Shown here: piece by piece, positions 16,176-25,654 of the stretch
Layout: each line of letters begins with the position of its first letter
How positions within the stretch are numbered: position 1 is the stretch's first letter
Source: Akkermansia muciniphila
Lineage (GTDB): Bacteria; Verrucomicrobiota; Verrucomicrobiia; Limisphaerales; UBA9464
Direction: 5' to 3'
Length of the DNA stretch: 32,037 nt
Assembly: GCA_945861565.1 (NCBI GenBank)
Contig: CAMAUY010000060.1
Location: 1-32,037, forward strand
The notes under the pieces: model-generated
The model's input: the letters and a program-made list of their open reading frames with translations, nothing else
What the model was told of the DNA's origin: nothing
The model's database searches: none
Position numbers and translations under genes: made by a program

Positions 16176-18092
16176 ATGAAAACATCGAAATTCCAGACCC
16201 TGCTGTTCTCGGCCTTGGGCGTTGGCCTCGTGTTCATCGCCATTGTGGGCGCTAATCTTATCTTCAGCCCGGTGCGCGCGCGCATGGACTTGACCGCCGA
16301 CAAACTTCATACGTTGAGCGATGGGACCAAGCGCATTTTGGCGAAACTCGATTCACCGGTGGAGGTCCGATATTACGCTTCGCGGGGAAATAATCGACTT
16401 CCCGGCGCGCTCAAGAACTACGCGCAAAGCGTTGAAGACCTGCTGAGCGAACTCAAGGCACAATCCCGGGGGAATATCGAAATTAAGAAGTTCGATCCAG
16501 AACCCGATTCGGAGGCAGAAGAACTTGCGAAATTGGACGGCATCGAGCCTCAGATGCTGCAAAATGGCGAAAGCTTTTATCTTGGCGTCGCGGTGGTATT
16601 GGATCCGCAAAAGGTTCCGCTACCCTTTCTCTCACCGCAGCGGGAAAAGCTCCTGGAGTATGACCTTGCCAGGGCAATTTCGCAGGTCATGAGCACGAAC
16701 AAGGCGGTCATCGGAGTGATGTCTCCGCTCTCGGTGTTCGGAATGAGCGTTCCGCCTCAGATGATGATGAGGATGGGGCAGCAGCAGGGGCAGGAGCCTT
16801 GGGTGGTAATCAATGAACTGAAGAGGGATTTTCAGGTCGAACAAGTTGGGATGGATGTGGAAAAGATCGACGAAAAGATCAAGGTTCTCGTCTTGATTCA
16901 CCCGAAGGATATTTCAGAAAAGGCCCAGTTTGCACTCGATCAATTTATACTCCGGGGAGGGAAGTTGATTGGATTTCTCGATGCTCTCTGTCTCGCCGAC
17001 AATAAACAGCCCAATCCGATGGGCTTTAACATGGGAGGCGGTTCCTCGCTTCCGAAGCTCCTCAAGGCATGGGGGGTGGAGTTCGACACGAGCAAGGTCG
17101 TTGCCGATCCAAGTTTTTCGACCAAACCGCTCGCCGGACGCGATGGACGGCCGCAATACGTTCCATCCTTCCTATTTCTGACACCCGAAGGGATTAACAA
17201 AGACGATGCCGTAACGAGCCAGAGCGATGATCTTTGGATCCCGTTTCCGGGCGCATTTACCGGGACACCGGTAGCCGGACTGAAGCAGGACGTTCTCCTC
17301 AAGAGTTCCCTCAAGGCGCAACTGGTGGATGGCATTACGTCGCAGTTGAACGGCCAGAAGGTCCTCGACGAATTGCGGCCGGCCAACGTGAATTTTGCGC
17401 TCGCCGTCCGGTTGACCGGCAAATTCAAGACGGCCTTTCCCGATGGCAGACCGGGTGCAGAAAAGAAGGGCGGCATTGATGAGAAAGAGGACGCCGAGAA
17501 GAAATCGGAACCGGTCGGCGATGTTCTCAAGGAATCCGTCGGTAGTGGCATTGTGTATTTGTTTGGCGATGCCGACCTCTTATACGATCCCTATTGTGTC
17601 GAAGTGAACCAGATGTTCCGCATGGCTTTTCCGCGAAATGGCAATCTCGCGTTGATTCAGAATTTGGTTGAGCAGGCCGCCGGGGATGCTTTTTTGGTGG
17701 GTGCCCGGAGTCGTGCCTCTCTTCGCCGGCCATTCACCAAAATTCAACAAATTGAGACGGAGGCGCGGCTCAAGTACCAGGCGCGGGTGGAGGGATTGGA
17801 AAAAGATCAGCAAAAAGCGCAACAAGAATTGAGCCAGATTCAAATCAAGAAAGAAGGGAACACCGCTCGAATCATTCTGAGCCCCGAACAAAAGGCCGCC
17901 ATCGAGAGGCTCCGCAAACAACAGCTGGAAACCGGCAAGGAACTGAAGCAGGTTCGCAAGAATTTGCGACAGGATGTTGAATCGCTCGAAAATAAACTGA
18001 AATGGAGCAATATTGCCCTCATGCCGCTCCTCGTCTCTGTCGCCGGTGTCGGCCTTGCCCTCGCCCGTCGAAACAGACAAGGAGCAAAATAA
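16176..18092 (+). CDS. Gldg-family ABC transporter auxiliary protein
   Basis: This 638-residue protein has a signal anchor at residues 9-31, then a periplasmic ABC_transp_aux (GldG-like) domain with the typical start 'ARMDLTADKLHTLSDGTKRILAKL' (first part of the conserved segment) and 'LLEYDLARAISQV'. A Lys/Glu-rich low-complexity stretch lies near 430-450, a heptad-like coiled coil at about 525-615 and a second membrane span at about 616-632, close to the C-terminus. Such proteins partner the ABC-2 permease and are thought to reach into the periplasm. The coiled coil next to the second span resembles an adaptor stalk; that is inference. The next gene's frame overlaps its 3' end but is best started after its stop. 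Confidence 0.9.
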   Translation: MKTSKFQTLLFSALGVGLVFIAIVGANLIFSPVRARMDLTADKLHTLSDGTKRILAKLDSPVEVRYYASRGNNRLPGALKNYAQSVEDLLSELKAQSRGNIEIKKFDPEPDSEAEELAKLDGIEPQMLQNGESFYLGVAVVLDPQKVPLPFLSPQREKLLEYDLARAISQVMSTNKAVIGVMSPLSVFGMSVPPQMMMRMGQQQGQEPWVVINELKRDFQVEQVGMDVEKIDEKIKVLVLIHPKDISEKAQFALDQFILRGGKLIGFLDALCLADNKQPNPMGFNMGGGSSLPKLLKAWGVEFDTSKVVADPSFSTKPLAGRDGRPQYVPSFLFLTPEGINKDDAVTSQSDDLWIPFPGAFTGTPVAGLKQDVLLKSSLKAQLVDGITSQLNGQKVLDELRPANVNFALAVRLTGKFKTAFPDGRPGAEKKGGIDEKEDAEKKSEPVGDVLKESVGSGIVYLFGDADLLYDPYCVEVNQMFRMAFPRNGNLALIQNLVEQAAGDAFLVGARSRASLRRPFTKIQQIETEARLKYQARVEGLEKDQQKAQQELSQIQIKKEGNTARIILSPEQKAAIERLRKQQLETGKELKQVRKNLRQDVESLENKLKWSNIALMPLLVSVAGVGLALARRNRQGAK

Positions 18093-18159
18093 GCCCCTTG
18101 CCGATGATGGATCCGTCGGACTCCCCGTCACGCATCGAAACAAACCTTCCTTCGTGGTC

Positions 18160-19344
18160 ATGAATTCCAAGCAACTCCTTCTCCTCATTCTGCTCGGATT
18201 GATTCTGGGCAGCGCCGGGCTCATGGTCCGCCGCAGTCAACAGTCCCAGTATAGCAGTTCCAGCGGGACGATGGGCGGAACACTCCTCGGTACGTTTGAT
18301 GTCAACAGCGTCGCGGGCCTTCGAATCACCGCCGGCACCAACGCGCCGATGGAGGTTCTCAAGCGGGAAAATGACTGGATTGTCCCGGGGCGCGGCGGTT
18401 ATCCGGCAAACTTCCCAACCATTGGCGAATTCCTTAAGAAACTCGCCGAGCTCAAGGTTGCGTCACCCGTGCGGGTTGGCCCCTCGCGACTTCCGATGCT
18501 TGAACTCACGAAGGAGACCGCGACGACGCTGGAACTGCTGGATACCACGGGGAAGCCGCTGAAGACCCTCCTTCTGGGACGCAAACATGCAAAAGAGGGA
18601 GGCGAGAGTTCTCAAAATTCTCCGTTTGGCGGCGGAGGGTTCCCGACGGGCCGTTACGTTAAAGTGGGTGAAGCCGTCGCCTTGGTGGCGGATCCGATAA
18701 GTACCGCCGACTCCCTTCCGGCCGATTGGATCGACAAGGATTTCTTCAAGATCGAAAAACCGAAATCGGTGGTGGTGCAAGGCCGGTCGCCGACCAATTC
18801 GTATTCGCTGATGCGGGAGAATGAGTTTGGCGAGTGGAAACTCGCGAATGCAAAGGCGGACGAGAAGGTTGATGTATCCAAGTTGAGTGTCTATTCGAGC
18901 CTCCTGTCGTCCCCGACGTTCAACGACGTCGTGGCCGATCCGAAGCCCGCCGAGTTGGGACTGGACCGACCGACCGTGGCCACGATCGGAACGACAGAGG
19001 GATTTACTTATACTCTGAAGCTCGGGAAGCCTCAAGCGGACGATGCACTCCCGTTGGAAGTCAGCGTGCAGGGTGAATTCAATGCGACTCGCACTCCAGG
19101 CAAGGATGAAAAGCCCGAGGACAAAGACAAATTGGACAAAGAGTTCCAGGCAAAATTAGAGAAACTCAAAGAAAAATTGAAAGCGGAGCAGGCCTACGGA
19201 AAATGGACTTTCCTCGTCAGCAAATGGACCGTGGACTCTTTACTGAAGGATCGGACGGGATTCCTGGCTGACAAGAAGCCTGAAGGGCAGCCCAGCGACC
19301 CGTCTCCGTTAGGGATTCCCTCGCTTTTACCCGACGATAAGTAA
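18160..19344 (+). CDS. DUF4340 domain protein
   Basis: Starting at the ATG at 18160 ('MNSKQLLLLILLGLILGSAG') the protein has 394 residues, an N-terminal membrane anchor and a large extracytoplasmic part with the DUF4340 pattern: 'LRITAGTNAPMEVLKRENDWIV' (start of the core), 'LGRKHAKEG', 'WIDKDFFKIEK' and 'ELGLDRPTVA'. A charged Lys/Glu/Asp helix lies at about residues 315-350. A longer frame begins at 18013 inside the Gldg gene, but the anchor at 18160 fits the family start better. DUF4340 proteins usually follow Gldg genes and are taken as the fourth component of the complex; their activity is unknown. A terminator-like hairpin follows. Confidence 0.88.
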   Translation: MNSKQLLLLILLGLILGSAGLMVRRSQQSQYSSSSGTMGGTLLGTFDVNSVAGLRITAGTNAPMEVLKRENDWIVPGRGGYPANFPTIGEFLKKLAELKVASPVRVGPSRLPMLELTKETATTLELLDTTGKPLKTLLLGRKHAKEGGESSQNSPFGGGGFPTGRYVKVGEAVALVADPISTADSLPADWIDKDFFKIEKPKSVVVQGRSPTNSYSLMRENEFGEWKLANAKADEKVDVSKLSVYSSLLSSPTFNDVVADPKPAELGLDRPTVATIGTTEGFTYTLKLGKPQADDALPLEVSVQGEFNATRTPGKDEKPEDKDKLDKEFQAKLEKLKEKLKAEQAYGKWTFLVSKWTVDSLLKDRTGFLADKKPEGQPSDPSPLGIPSLLPDDK

Positions 19345-19394
19345 GAGGCCGGGTCCCGTGCTCGACCGGGATTGCCACACGGGAGTGGGCTGGT

Positions 19395-19421
19395 CGCGGC
19401 ACTAAGGGCCGCGTGATTTTT
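19395..19421 (+). terminator. Probable terminator of the GldAFG-like operon
   Basis: A 6-bp all-GC stem CGCGGC (19395-19400) / GCCGCG (19408-19413) with a seven-base loop is followed by TGA and five T (19417-19421). It lies 50 bases after the DUF4340 stop. The stem is short, so confidence is moderate. Confidence 0.5.
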
Positions 19422-19556
19422 CGGAGTTGCCAAGGAAAAAACCGCTCGTTGGGTCTACCAATGTACTGTTTTTCCAATTCGACCACGTTGTGCGGTGCGA
19501 TAGGAAGAATGGTCAGGCTTGCGGTGGCGCTCGTTATTCGGTAGGGTTTGCACCGC

Positions 19557-20684
19557 ATGGCCCTTCGAATTCTTGCGCTTCTCGCGTCCGCGCTTCTTTC
19601 CTCCACCCAAGGCGTTGCGGCGCCAGACGCCGAATGGTCCCGGGCACTGGAGACAATCAAATCCATTCGTGCCGAAGGGGAAGGGAATGATCTCGCGAAG
19701 CCCGCCTGGCAACTCCTTGCGGCCCGACCCGCCCGTTCCATTCCCGCATTGTTGGAGGCAATGGACGGCGCGAATGATTATGCCGCGAACTGGCTCCGGT
19801 CTGCGGTGGAGACTATTTCGCAACGCGCTGTCGCCCGTGGCGAGAAGCTCCCGATCGATGCGCTCGAAAAACATCTTCTCGATGTCCGGCACGCCCCACG
19901 CGCCAGGCGGATGGCCTATGAATTAATCGCCCAAGCGGACCCCAGCCGAGCGCGAAGGCTACTGCCGGGGTTCCTGAACGATCCCGGATCGGAACTGCGG
20001 CGTGAGGCCGTGCAACAGGTGGTCGCTGAGGCGCTGAAGATTCGCTCCTCAGGAGACAAGGCGGCGGCGGTCGCCGGATTTCAACGGGCCTTAGGGTTCG
20101 CACGCGATGTGGATCAGATTGAAACCATTGCGAAGCAACTGACGGAGCTTGAGCAGAAGGTGGATTTGCAACAAACCTTTGGATGGGTGACCAAATGGAA
20201 GTTAATCGCCCCGTTTGACAACGTGGGTGGCGCGGGATTCGCCAAGGCCTTCCCACCTGAACAGAAGGTCGACTTGACGGGGGAGTTCGACGGTAAGGCT
20301 GGCCGCATTCGCTGGCAGGACTACGAAACTTTGAGCGAATACGGCAAGGTGGATTTCAACAAGACCTTTACGGCGCTCAAAGGCGCCGCAGGGTACGCCT
20401 ACGCGGAGTTTGTGTCGCCCACCGCCCGCGACGCGGAGATCCGCCTGGGATGCAAAACCGGATGGAAGGTTTGGTTGAATGGGCGGTACCTGTTCAGTCG
20501 TGATGAATATCACCGCGGGGTGGAAATAGATCAGTACCGCATGCCCGTGCGGCTCGAGGCCGGGATCAATCGGATCCTGGTGAAGAATTGTCAAAATGAG
20601 CAGACCGAGACCTGGGCCAGCGAATGGGAATTTCAGCTGCGGATCACCGATGCGCTGGGAACTCCGATTGCTTCCGCTCGATAG
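19557..20684 (+). CDS. Secreted HEAT-like / jelly-roll protein
   Basis: The ATG at 19557 gives 375 residues with a signal peptide ('MALRILALLASALLSSTQGVAA'-type start, cleavage probably after VAA). Residues about 25-190 are helical and HEAT-like ('PALLEAMDGANDYAANWLR', 'ARRMAYELI', 'ELRREAVQQV'). The C-terminal part has 'CKTGWKVWLNGRYLF', 'YRMPVRLEAGINRILVKN' and 'WEFQLRITDALG', a pattern I know from jelly-roll, carbohydrate-binding-like modules of PVC exported proteins. Function is probably binding or scaffolding outside the cytoplasm; no catalytic residues are apparent. A TTG three codons upstream is an alternative start. The next gene, a PQQ-like propeller, follows after 51 bases. Confidence 0.8.
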   Translation: MALRILALLASALLSSTQGVAAPDAEWSRALETIKSIRAEGEGNDLAKPAWQLLAARPARSIPALLEAMDGANDYAANWLRSAVETISQRAVARGEKLPIDALEKHLLDVRHAPRARRMAYELIAQADPSRARRLLPGFLNDPGSELRREAVQQVVAEALKIRSSGDKAAAVAGFQRALGFARDVDQIETIAKQLTELEQKVDLQQTFGWVTKWKLIAPFDNVGGAGFAKAFPPEQKVDLTGEFDGKAGRIRWQDYETLSEYGKVDFNKTFTALKGAAGYAYAEFVSPTARDAEIRLGCKTGWKVWLNGRYLFSRDEYHRGVEIDQYRMPVRLEAGINRILVKNCQNEQTETWASEWEFQLRITDALGTPIASAR

Positions 20685-20735
20685 ATGCGAAGTCCTCCCC
20701 CCGCCCGCGACCCAACTCTTTTCCATTTTGTAATC

Positions 20736-21959
20736 ATGAATCTTTCACAAGCTCTGCTGACCATCGCTTTCCTCACCGCTGCCGTCAGTGCAGCCGTCTC
20801 CGAGGACTGGTTGCAGTTCCGAGGATCGGGCGGAGACGGCGTGTCGCTGTCAAAGCTTCCAACCCGCTTGGAGTCGAATTCTCTCGCCTGGGCGGCAAGC
20901 CTCCCTGGGCGCGGGCTTTCCTCGCCGATTGTCATTGGCAAGCGGGTTATTGTGACCTGTTCCAGTGGTCCTAAGCAAAACCGCCTCCACGTACTCTGCT
21001 TCAACCTGGAGGGGGGAGCGTTGCGATGGGAACGGCAGTTCTGGGCCACGGGACGGACGATGACCCACGAGAAGACGAATGGAGCGGCACCGACTCCGGT
21101 TAGCGACGGTGAGCGGGTCTTCGCGCTGTTTTCTTCCAACGACTGCGTCGCACTCGATCTTGATGGCAACCTAATCTGGTTCCGGGGGTTGGGCCGGGAT
21201 TATCCGAACGCGAGCAACTCCCTCGGCATGTCGTCGTCTCTCCTGGTCGCTGGAGGCGTTGTGATCGCCCAGGTGGAAAACGATAGTGAATCGTTCACCG
21301 CCGGGCTCGACGCGGGCACGGGTGCCAATCGGTGGAAACTGGACCGTCCGCGCAAGGCGAATTGGACCTCGCCGTCCCTATTTAAAGGCACCGACGGTGT
21401 CACCTCCGTCGCGCTCCAATCCTCCGTGGGACTCACCCTGGTCGAGCCAACGACTGGCAAGACCCTTGCCAGTTACGACGAAGGCGCATCAACCGTGGCT
21501 TCGACCACAACTCGAGAAGGCCGGTTGTTTGTGCCATCGCAAGGGTTGACCGTTCTCGAGTTGACGGCGCCGGGCCAACCGCTGAAGCAGGTTTGGCGCT
21601 CGTCCCAACTTCGCCCGGGCACCCCCAGTCCGTTGGTGGTCGATGGCCGTGTTCTGGTGCTCGGTGACGGGGGTGTGCTGACGTGTGGCAGTATGGCAGA
21701 CGGCACCCGGCTTTGGCAGTTGAGGCTCAAGGGGACGTTCAGTTCCACACCGGTGGCGGCGGGGGGATTTCTCTACTGCGTGAATGAAAAAGGGCTTTTG
21801 CAGGTCATTGACCCGTCCAAACCGGAAGGGGAAGTGGTCAGCGAGTTGGACCTGGGTGAAACCATCTTGAGTACGCCGGCCATCGCGCAGGGATCCCTGT
21901 TTGTTCGCAGCGATGCGAAGCTTTGGCGAATTGGGAAGCCGCCCGAAAATCCTTTGTAG
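20736..21959 (+). CDS. Exported PQQ-like beta-propeller protein
   Basis: From the ATG at 20736 the protein has 407 residues, with a signal peptide ('MNLSQALLTIAFLTAAVSAA') and the typical mature start 'EDWLQFRGSGGDGVS'. Several PQQ-like (BamB-type) blades follow: 'LHVLCFNLEGGALRWER', 'VALDLDGNLIWFRGL', 'AGLDAGTGANRWKL' and 'LTCGSMADGTRLWQLRL'. The family binds partners or quinone-like cofactors; no dehydrogenase catalytic domain is present, so a structural or envelope role is more likely. The frame extends 17 residues upstream to 20685, which would bury the signal peptide, so I prefer the inner start. Confidence 0.88.
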   Translation: MNLSQALLTIAFLTAAVSAAVSEDWLQFRGSGGDGVSLSKLPTRLESNSLAWAASLPGRGLSSPIVIGKRVIVTCSSGPKQNRLHVLCFNLEGGALRWERQFWATGRTMTHEKTNGAAPTPVSDGERVFALFSSNDCVALDLDGNLIWFRGLGRDYPNASNSLGMSSSLLVAGGVVIAQVENDSESFTAGLDAGTGANRWKLDRPRKANWTSPSLFKGTDGVTSVALQSSVGLTLVEPTTGKTLASYDEGASTVASTTTREGRLFVPSQGLTVLELTAPGQPLKQVWRSSQLRPGTPSPLVVDGRVLVLGDGGVLTCGSMADGTRLWQLRLKGTFSSTPVAAGGFLYCVNEKGLLQVIDPSKPEGEVVSELDLGETILSTPAIAQGSLFVRSDAKLWRIGKPPENPL

Positions 21960-21977
21960 AATTTTTGAGCTCAACCC

Positions 21978-23285
21978 GTGAATGCGAAGCGGAACTACCC
22001 CCTGCTGCTGGTGAGTCAGTTCCTGGGTGCGCTGGGCGACAACGTGATCCTGATGGTGATCCTGGGTCAACTGACCTTTCGATTTCGACAGGGTGAGATC
22101 ACCGAGGCGCAGTTGGGGAGTGCGAATGCCGTCTACACAAGCCTGCTGTTCGTACCGTTTTTTCTTCTCGCTCCATTGGCTGGATTTCTGAATGACCGGT
22201 TTCCCAAGACCTACTGGCTTCTCGGAGGGAATGGGGTCAAATTTCTCGGCACTTTGTCCGGCATGCTGGCCGTTATGGCCGGGGGTGCGGTGCGCGATTG
22301 GGGGCAGGGCATCGGCTATCTCATTGTCGGGATTGGCGCCTGCATCTACTCCCCGGCGAAATACGGTATTCTTCCGGAAGTCCTCCCCGCTGCACGATTG
22401 GTAAAGGCCAATGGTACGATCGAAATGCTGACGTTGGTGGCGATCTTGGCTGGGAGCATTGTGGGCGCCCAAATGATTGATCATCTCTCACCGCAACGCT
22501 GCTATTTGATCCTGCTCGGGATCTACGGAGCCTCCTCCGTTCTCAATGCGCTGATGGCGAAGACGCCGCATGACCCGCGCGTGAGTTTGCAACGGAGTCT
22601 CGGCGAGTTCTTTGGTCACTTTCGCGATTTAGTGACTGCGCCACGACTTGGCCGTGTACTGCTGGGGACGACCTTGTTCTGGGTGGCGGGTGCCACGATG
22701 AAGATGAATTTTCAACCCTGGGGACTAAAGACATTGGGACTCGCGGACAACACCGCTATCGCCCTGCTTGGGCTGTGGCTCAGCGTGGGTGTCATGGCGG
22801 GCAGTCTTCTGGCGGGCCAGTTACATCGACTGGGAGAACTCCGGTCAACCCGTGGTTACGGTTTTGGACTGGCGGCTGTAATCCTGCTCCTCGGCCTGGT
22901 TGGAGGAATGCCATCGATGGTCGGATGGCGGGCGACACTCCCCGGACTCGGTTCCCAGATCCTGCCGGTGGTGGTGTTGCTCGCATTAGCGGGGGTATTT
23001 GCGGGCTTGTTTTTAATTCCGCTGAACGCGTCGCTGCAGGGGGAGAGTGACTCCACCAAACTGGGAAAAACCATCGCAGTACAGAATTTTCTGGAGAACC
23101 TCGCGATGAGTCTCGGAGGCGGTTGTATTCTGATCGCGACCCGTGCGGGGCTGGGGGCCTCGCAGGTCTTTATTGGATTGGCGATCTTCGTTGCGTTGGC
23201 CGTGGCCTGGCTTCGGATTCCCCAGCACATTGCTCCGCCGGTTCCCCTCTGTGATGCGCGTGGATTAGGGTCAACCCATTCATGA
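21978..23285 (+). CDS. lplT: MFS lysophospholipid transporter, LplT-like
   Basis: LplT flips lysophospholipids from the outer to the inner leaflet of the inner membrane so that they can be re-acylated. The 435-residue protein has about 12 hydrophobic spans, opens 'PLLLVSQFLGALGDNVILMVIL' (first span), and has the MFS loop 'GFLNDRFPKTYWLLGGN' and the family block 'YSPAKYGILPEVLP'. Later segments 'PLNASLQGES' and 'GKTIAVQNFLENLAM' match as well. The start is GTG, 18 bases after the PQQ gene. Its stop overlaps the next gene's start (ATGA), and the partner is an Aas homologue. This pairing, as in enterobacteria, supports the assignment strongly. Confidence 0.92.
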   Translation: MNAKRNYPLLLVSQFLGALGDNVILMVILGQLTFRFRQGEITEAQLGSANAVYTSLLFVPFFLLAPLAGFLNDRFPKTYWLLGGNGVKFLGTLSGMLAVMAGGAVRDWGQGIGYLIVGIGACIYSPAKYGILPEVLPAARLVKANGTIEMLTLVAILAGSIVGAQMIDHLSPQRCYLILLGIYGASSVLNALMAKTPHDPRVSLQRSLGEFFGHFRDLVTAPRLGRVLLGTTLFWVAGATMKMNFQPWGLKTLGLADNTAIALLGLWLSVGVMAGSLLAGQLHRLGELRSTRGYGFGLAAVILLLGLVGGMPSMVGWRATLPGLGSQILPVVVLLALAGVFAGLFLIPLNASLQGESDSTKLGKTIAVQNFLENLAMSLGGGCILIATRAGLGASQVFIGLAIFVALAVAWLRIPQHIAPPVPLCDARGLGSTHS

Positions 23286-25519
23286 GAGCCATCATCCACT
23301 TCGTGGTTCGGTTGTGGTTTCGTTTCCGATGCGAGAATACGCAGGTCCTCGTCACGCCGGGGCCGGTCCTTCTCCTACCCAACCATACCTCCTGGCTGGA
23401 CTGGGCATTTCTGGCGGCGGTGCTGGATGATGATTGGAAATTTGTGACGAGCGCGGTGACCTCGAATGCCAGTTGGTTTCACCGCAAGATCATGATCAAC
23501 CGCCGGACGTTTCCCATCGATACCGCGTCACCGTATGCCGCGAAACGGATGGCGGAGTTCCTCGAAAAAGGCGGACGTCTCGTGCTCTTTCCGGAGGGTC
23601 GGATCTCGACCACCGGTGCCTTGATGAAATTGTTCGATGGCACCGGGTTTCTTCTGCATCGGACACGGGCGACGGTCATCACCTGCTACCTGCAGCATGC
23701 GCTGCGAGTTCCATTTGTTCGTCATACCGGCTGGACTCGATGGTTCCCTCAGGTAACAGCTCACTTCAGCGCGGTTCTGACGCCTCCCCGGTTAACCGGC
23801 ATTTCCAACGTGCTGGCTCGTCAAAAAATGACTCTTTGGTTGCGGGATCAGATGGTGCGGCAGCAGTTCGACGTCGAGATGAGCCACGGGCCCCGACACG
23901 TGTTGGCGGCAATCGCCGAGGCTGCAGCCCGGCAGCCCGGCAAGGAGGTAATCGAGGACATCACGTTGCAGCCGCTGTCTTTCCGGAAACTGATGGTTGG
24001 GGTTGAAGTGCTCGCCGAGCAATGGGTGCAGGGAAGCTCCGGCATGTCCCGCGTGCCGGGCGAGCATGTCGGGGTGTTGTTACCCAACGTCAATGGTATG
24101 CCGGTGACTGTTCTGAGTCTCTGGGCGGCGGGTAAGGTGCCGGCAATCCTCAATTTTTCAACGGGGATGCCTACCATGGTGGTTTGTGCACAACTGGCGG
24201 GACTGAAGCGAATCATCACGTCGCGCGTGTTTGTGGAGAAGGCGAAACTGGAGATGAAGGTGCTCTCCGATGCGGGCATTGAGTTAATTTACTTGGAGGA
24301 TGTCCGCACGCGTATTAGCGGCGCACGCAAGTTTGGTGCATTGTTGAAGAATATTATTTCGTGCGGGGGAGGGTATCACGGGATGGAAGATTCTGGGGCG
24401 GCGGGCGGCAGTTCCGGGACGGCGGTGATCCTGTTCACATCGGGATCGGAGGGTGTGCCGAAAGGGGTCGAGCTCACCCATCGGAATCTGCTCGCAAATA
24501 TTCGTCAGATTAATGTGGCCTTGGATTTGACGGACCATGAACGGTTCTTCAATGCGCTTCCCTTGTTCCACAGTTTCGGTCTCACCGCCTGTACGCTGTT
24601 TCCGCTCGTGCGGGGCTTTTATATCTTCCTTTATCCGACGCCGCTTCATTATCGAATGGTGCCGGCGGCGGTTTACGACCGGAACTGCACGGTGATGGTG
24701 GGTACCAACACATTCTTGAACGGGTACGCGCGGAAAGCGCATCCCTATGATTTTCAGTCGGTAAAGTATTTGGTGGCGGGCGCGGAGAAGGTGCAAGAGG
24801 CGACGGCACAAACGTGGGCGCAGAAGTTTGGCATCCGGTTGCTGGAAGGATATGGGGCCACGGAATGCAGTCCGGTGCTCTCGGTGAATACACGGTTGGA
24901 GCCACGTTTCGGGAGCGTGGGTCGATTTCTACCGGGGATGGAATATCGGCTGGAGCACGTCGAAGGCGTCAGTAACCCGGCTCCGAGTGTCGCACCCGCG
25001 ACGGGCACCAGCGTTGGGGCGCCGCCGCCCGTTGTGGAAGTGCCGCAAAGAATCGGACGGCTCTTTGTCAAAGGCCCTAATGTAATGAAAGGCTATCTGA
25101 ATCCCGAGGCGAACGCGAAGTTTCTCGAATTGGCGGGCTGGTACGATACGGGGGATCTCGCCCGAGTGGATGAGGATGGCTATGTGTTTCTGCTGGGTCG
25201 AATGAAGCGGTTCGCCAAGGTGAGTGGGGAAATGGTGAGTCTAACCGCGGTCGAGGATGCCTTGGCCGGGGCATTTCCACAGTTTGGGCAGCGCTGTGAG
25301 GTAGCGGTCGTCGCCGTGCCCGATATCGACAAGGGCGAGAAGTTGGTGGCGATTTCCAATGAGCCACGGCTCAAAATCGAAGACTTACGTTCCGCCATCC
25401 GGGCGAAGGGTATGACCAATCTGTGTATTCCGCGGGAGATTCGATCCGTACGAGAGATTCCTAAACTAGGGACAGGAAAGGTGAATCACCGGGCGCTGCT
25501 GGAACAGGTCACGGGTTAG
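23282..25519 (+). CDS. aas: Bifunctional lysophospholipid acyltransferase / acyl-ACP synthetase
   Basis: Aas activates a fatty acid with ATP and transfers it to a lysophospholipid, mainly 2-acyl-glycerophosphoethanolamine, on the inner face of the membrane. The 745 residues combine a PlsC-type acyltransferase, with motif HX4D in NHTSWLD (His35, Asp40) and FPEGR (103-107), and an AMP-binding synthetase. The latter has the P-loop 'LFTSGSEGVPKG' (about 384-395), 'EGYGATECSP' and 'GWYDTGDLARVDEDGYVFLLGR' (from about 618), with the C-terminal lysine in 'IPKLGTGKVNHR'. Length is close to that of E. coli Aas (719). An insertion rich in Pro/Ala/Val near residues 560-580 is unusual. It overlaps lplT by four bases, implying translational coupling. 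Confidence 0.93.
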   Translation: MRAIIHFVVRLWFRFRCENTQVLVTPGPVLLLPNHTSWLDWAFLAAVLDDDWKFVTSAVTSNASWFHRKIMINRRTFPIDTASPYAAKRMAEFLEKGGRLVLFPEGRISTTGALMKLFDGTGFLLHRTRATVITCYLQHALRVPFVRHTGWTRWFPQVTAHFSAVLTPPRLTGISNVLARQKMTLWLRDQMVRQQFDVEMSHGPRHVLAAIAEAAARQPGKEVIEDITLQPLSFRKLMVGVEVLAEQWVQGSSGMSRVPGEHVGVLLPNVNGMPVTVLSLWAAGKVPAILNFSTGMPTMVVCAQLAGLKRIITSRVFVEKAKLEMKVLSDAGIELIYLEDVRTRISGARKFGALLKNIISCGGGYHGMEDSGAAGGSSGTAVILFTSGSEGVPKGVELTHRNLLANIRQINVALDLTDHERFFNALPLFHSFGLTACTLFPLVRGFYIFLYPTPLHYRMVPAAVYDRNCTVMVGTNTFLNGYARKAHPYDFQSVKYLVAGAEKVQEATAQTWAQKFGIRLLEGYGATECSPVLSVNTRLEPRFGSVGRFLPGMEYRLEHVEGVSNPAPSVAPATGTSVGAPPPVVEVPQRIGRLFVKGPNVMKGYLNPEANAKFLELAGWYDTGDLARVDEDGYVFLLGRMKRFAKVSGEMVSLTAVEDALAGAFPQFGQRCEVAVVAVPDIDKGEKLVAISNEPRLKIEDLRSAIRAKGMTNLCIPREIRSVREIPKLGTGKVNHRALLEQVTG

Positions 25520-25654
25520 GCGCGGTGCAATAGCCCAGGAGCGATCGGGGCCAAGCTTTCGCGATGACGAAGAGGGGCCATTGCGTGACGGGTGAACGCA
25601 CCGGAGGCGAATCGATTCTTAAAATGAGAATTTGAATTCGCGTCGGACCCCTCC

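Noticed and set aside
21489-22484. 331-residue minus-strand frame across the PQQ and lplT genes
   Set aside because: It spans two well supported plus-strand genes and their junction and has no recognisable domain.
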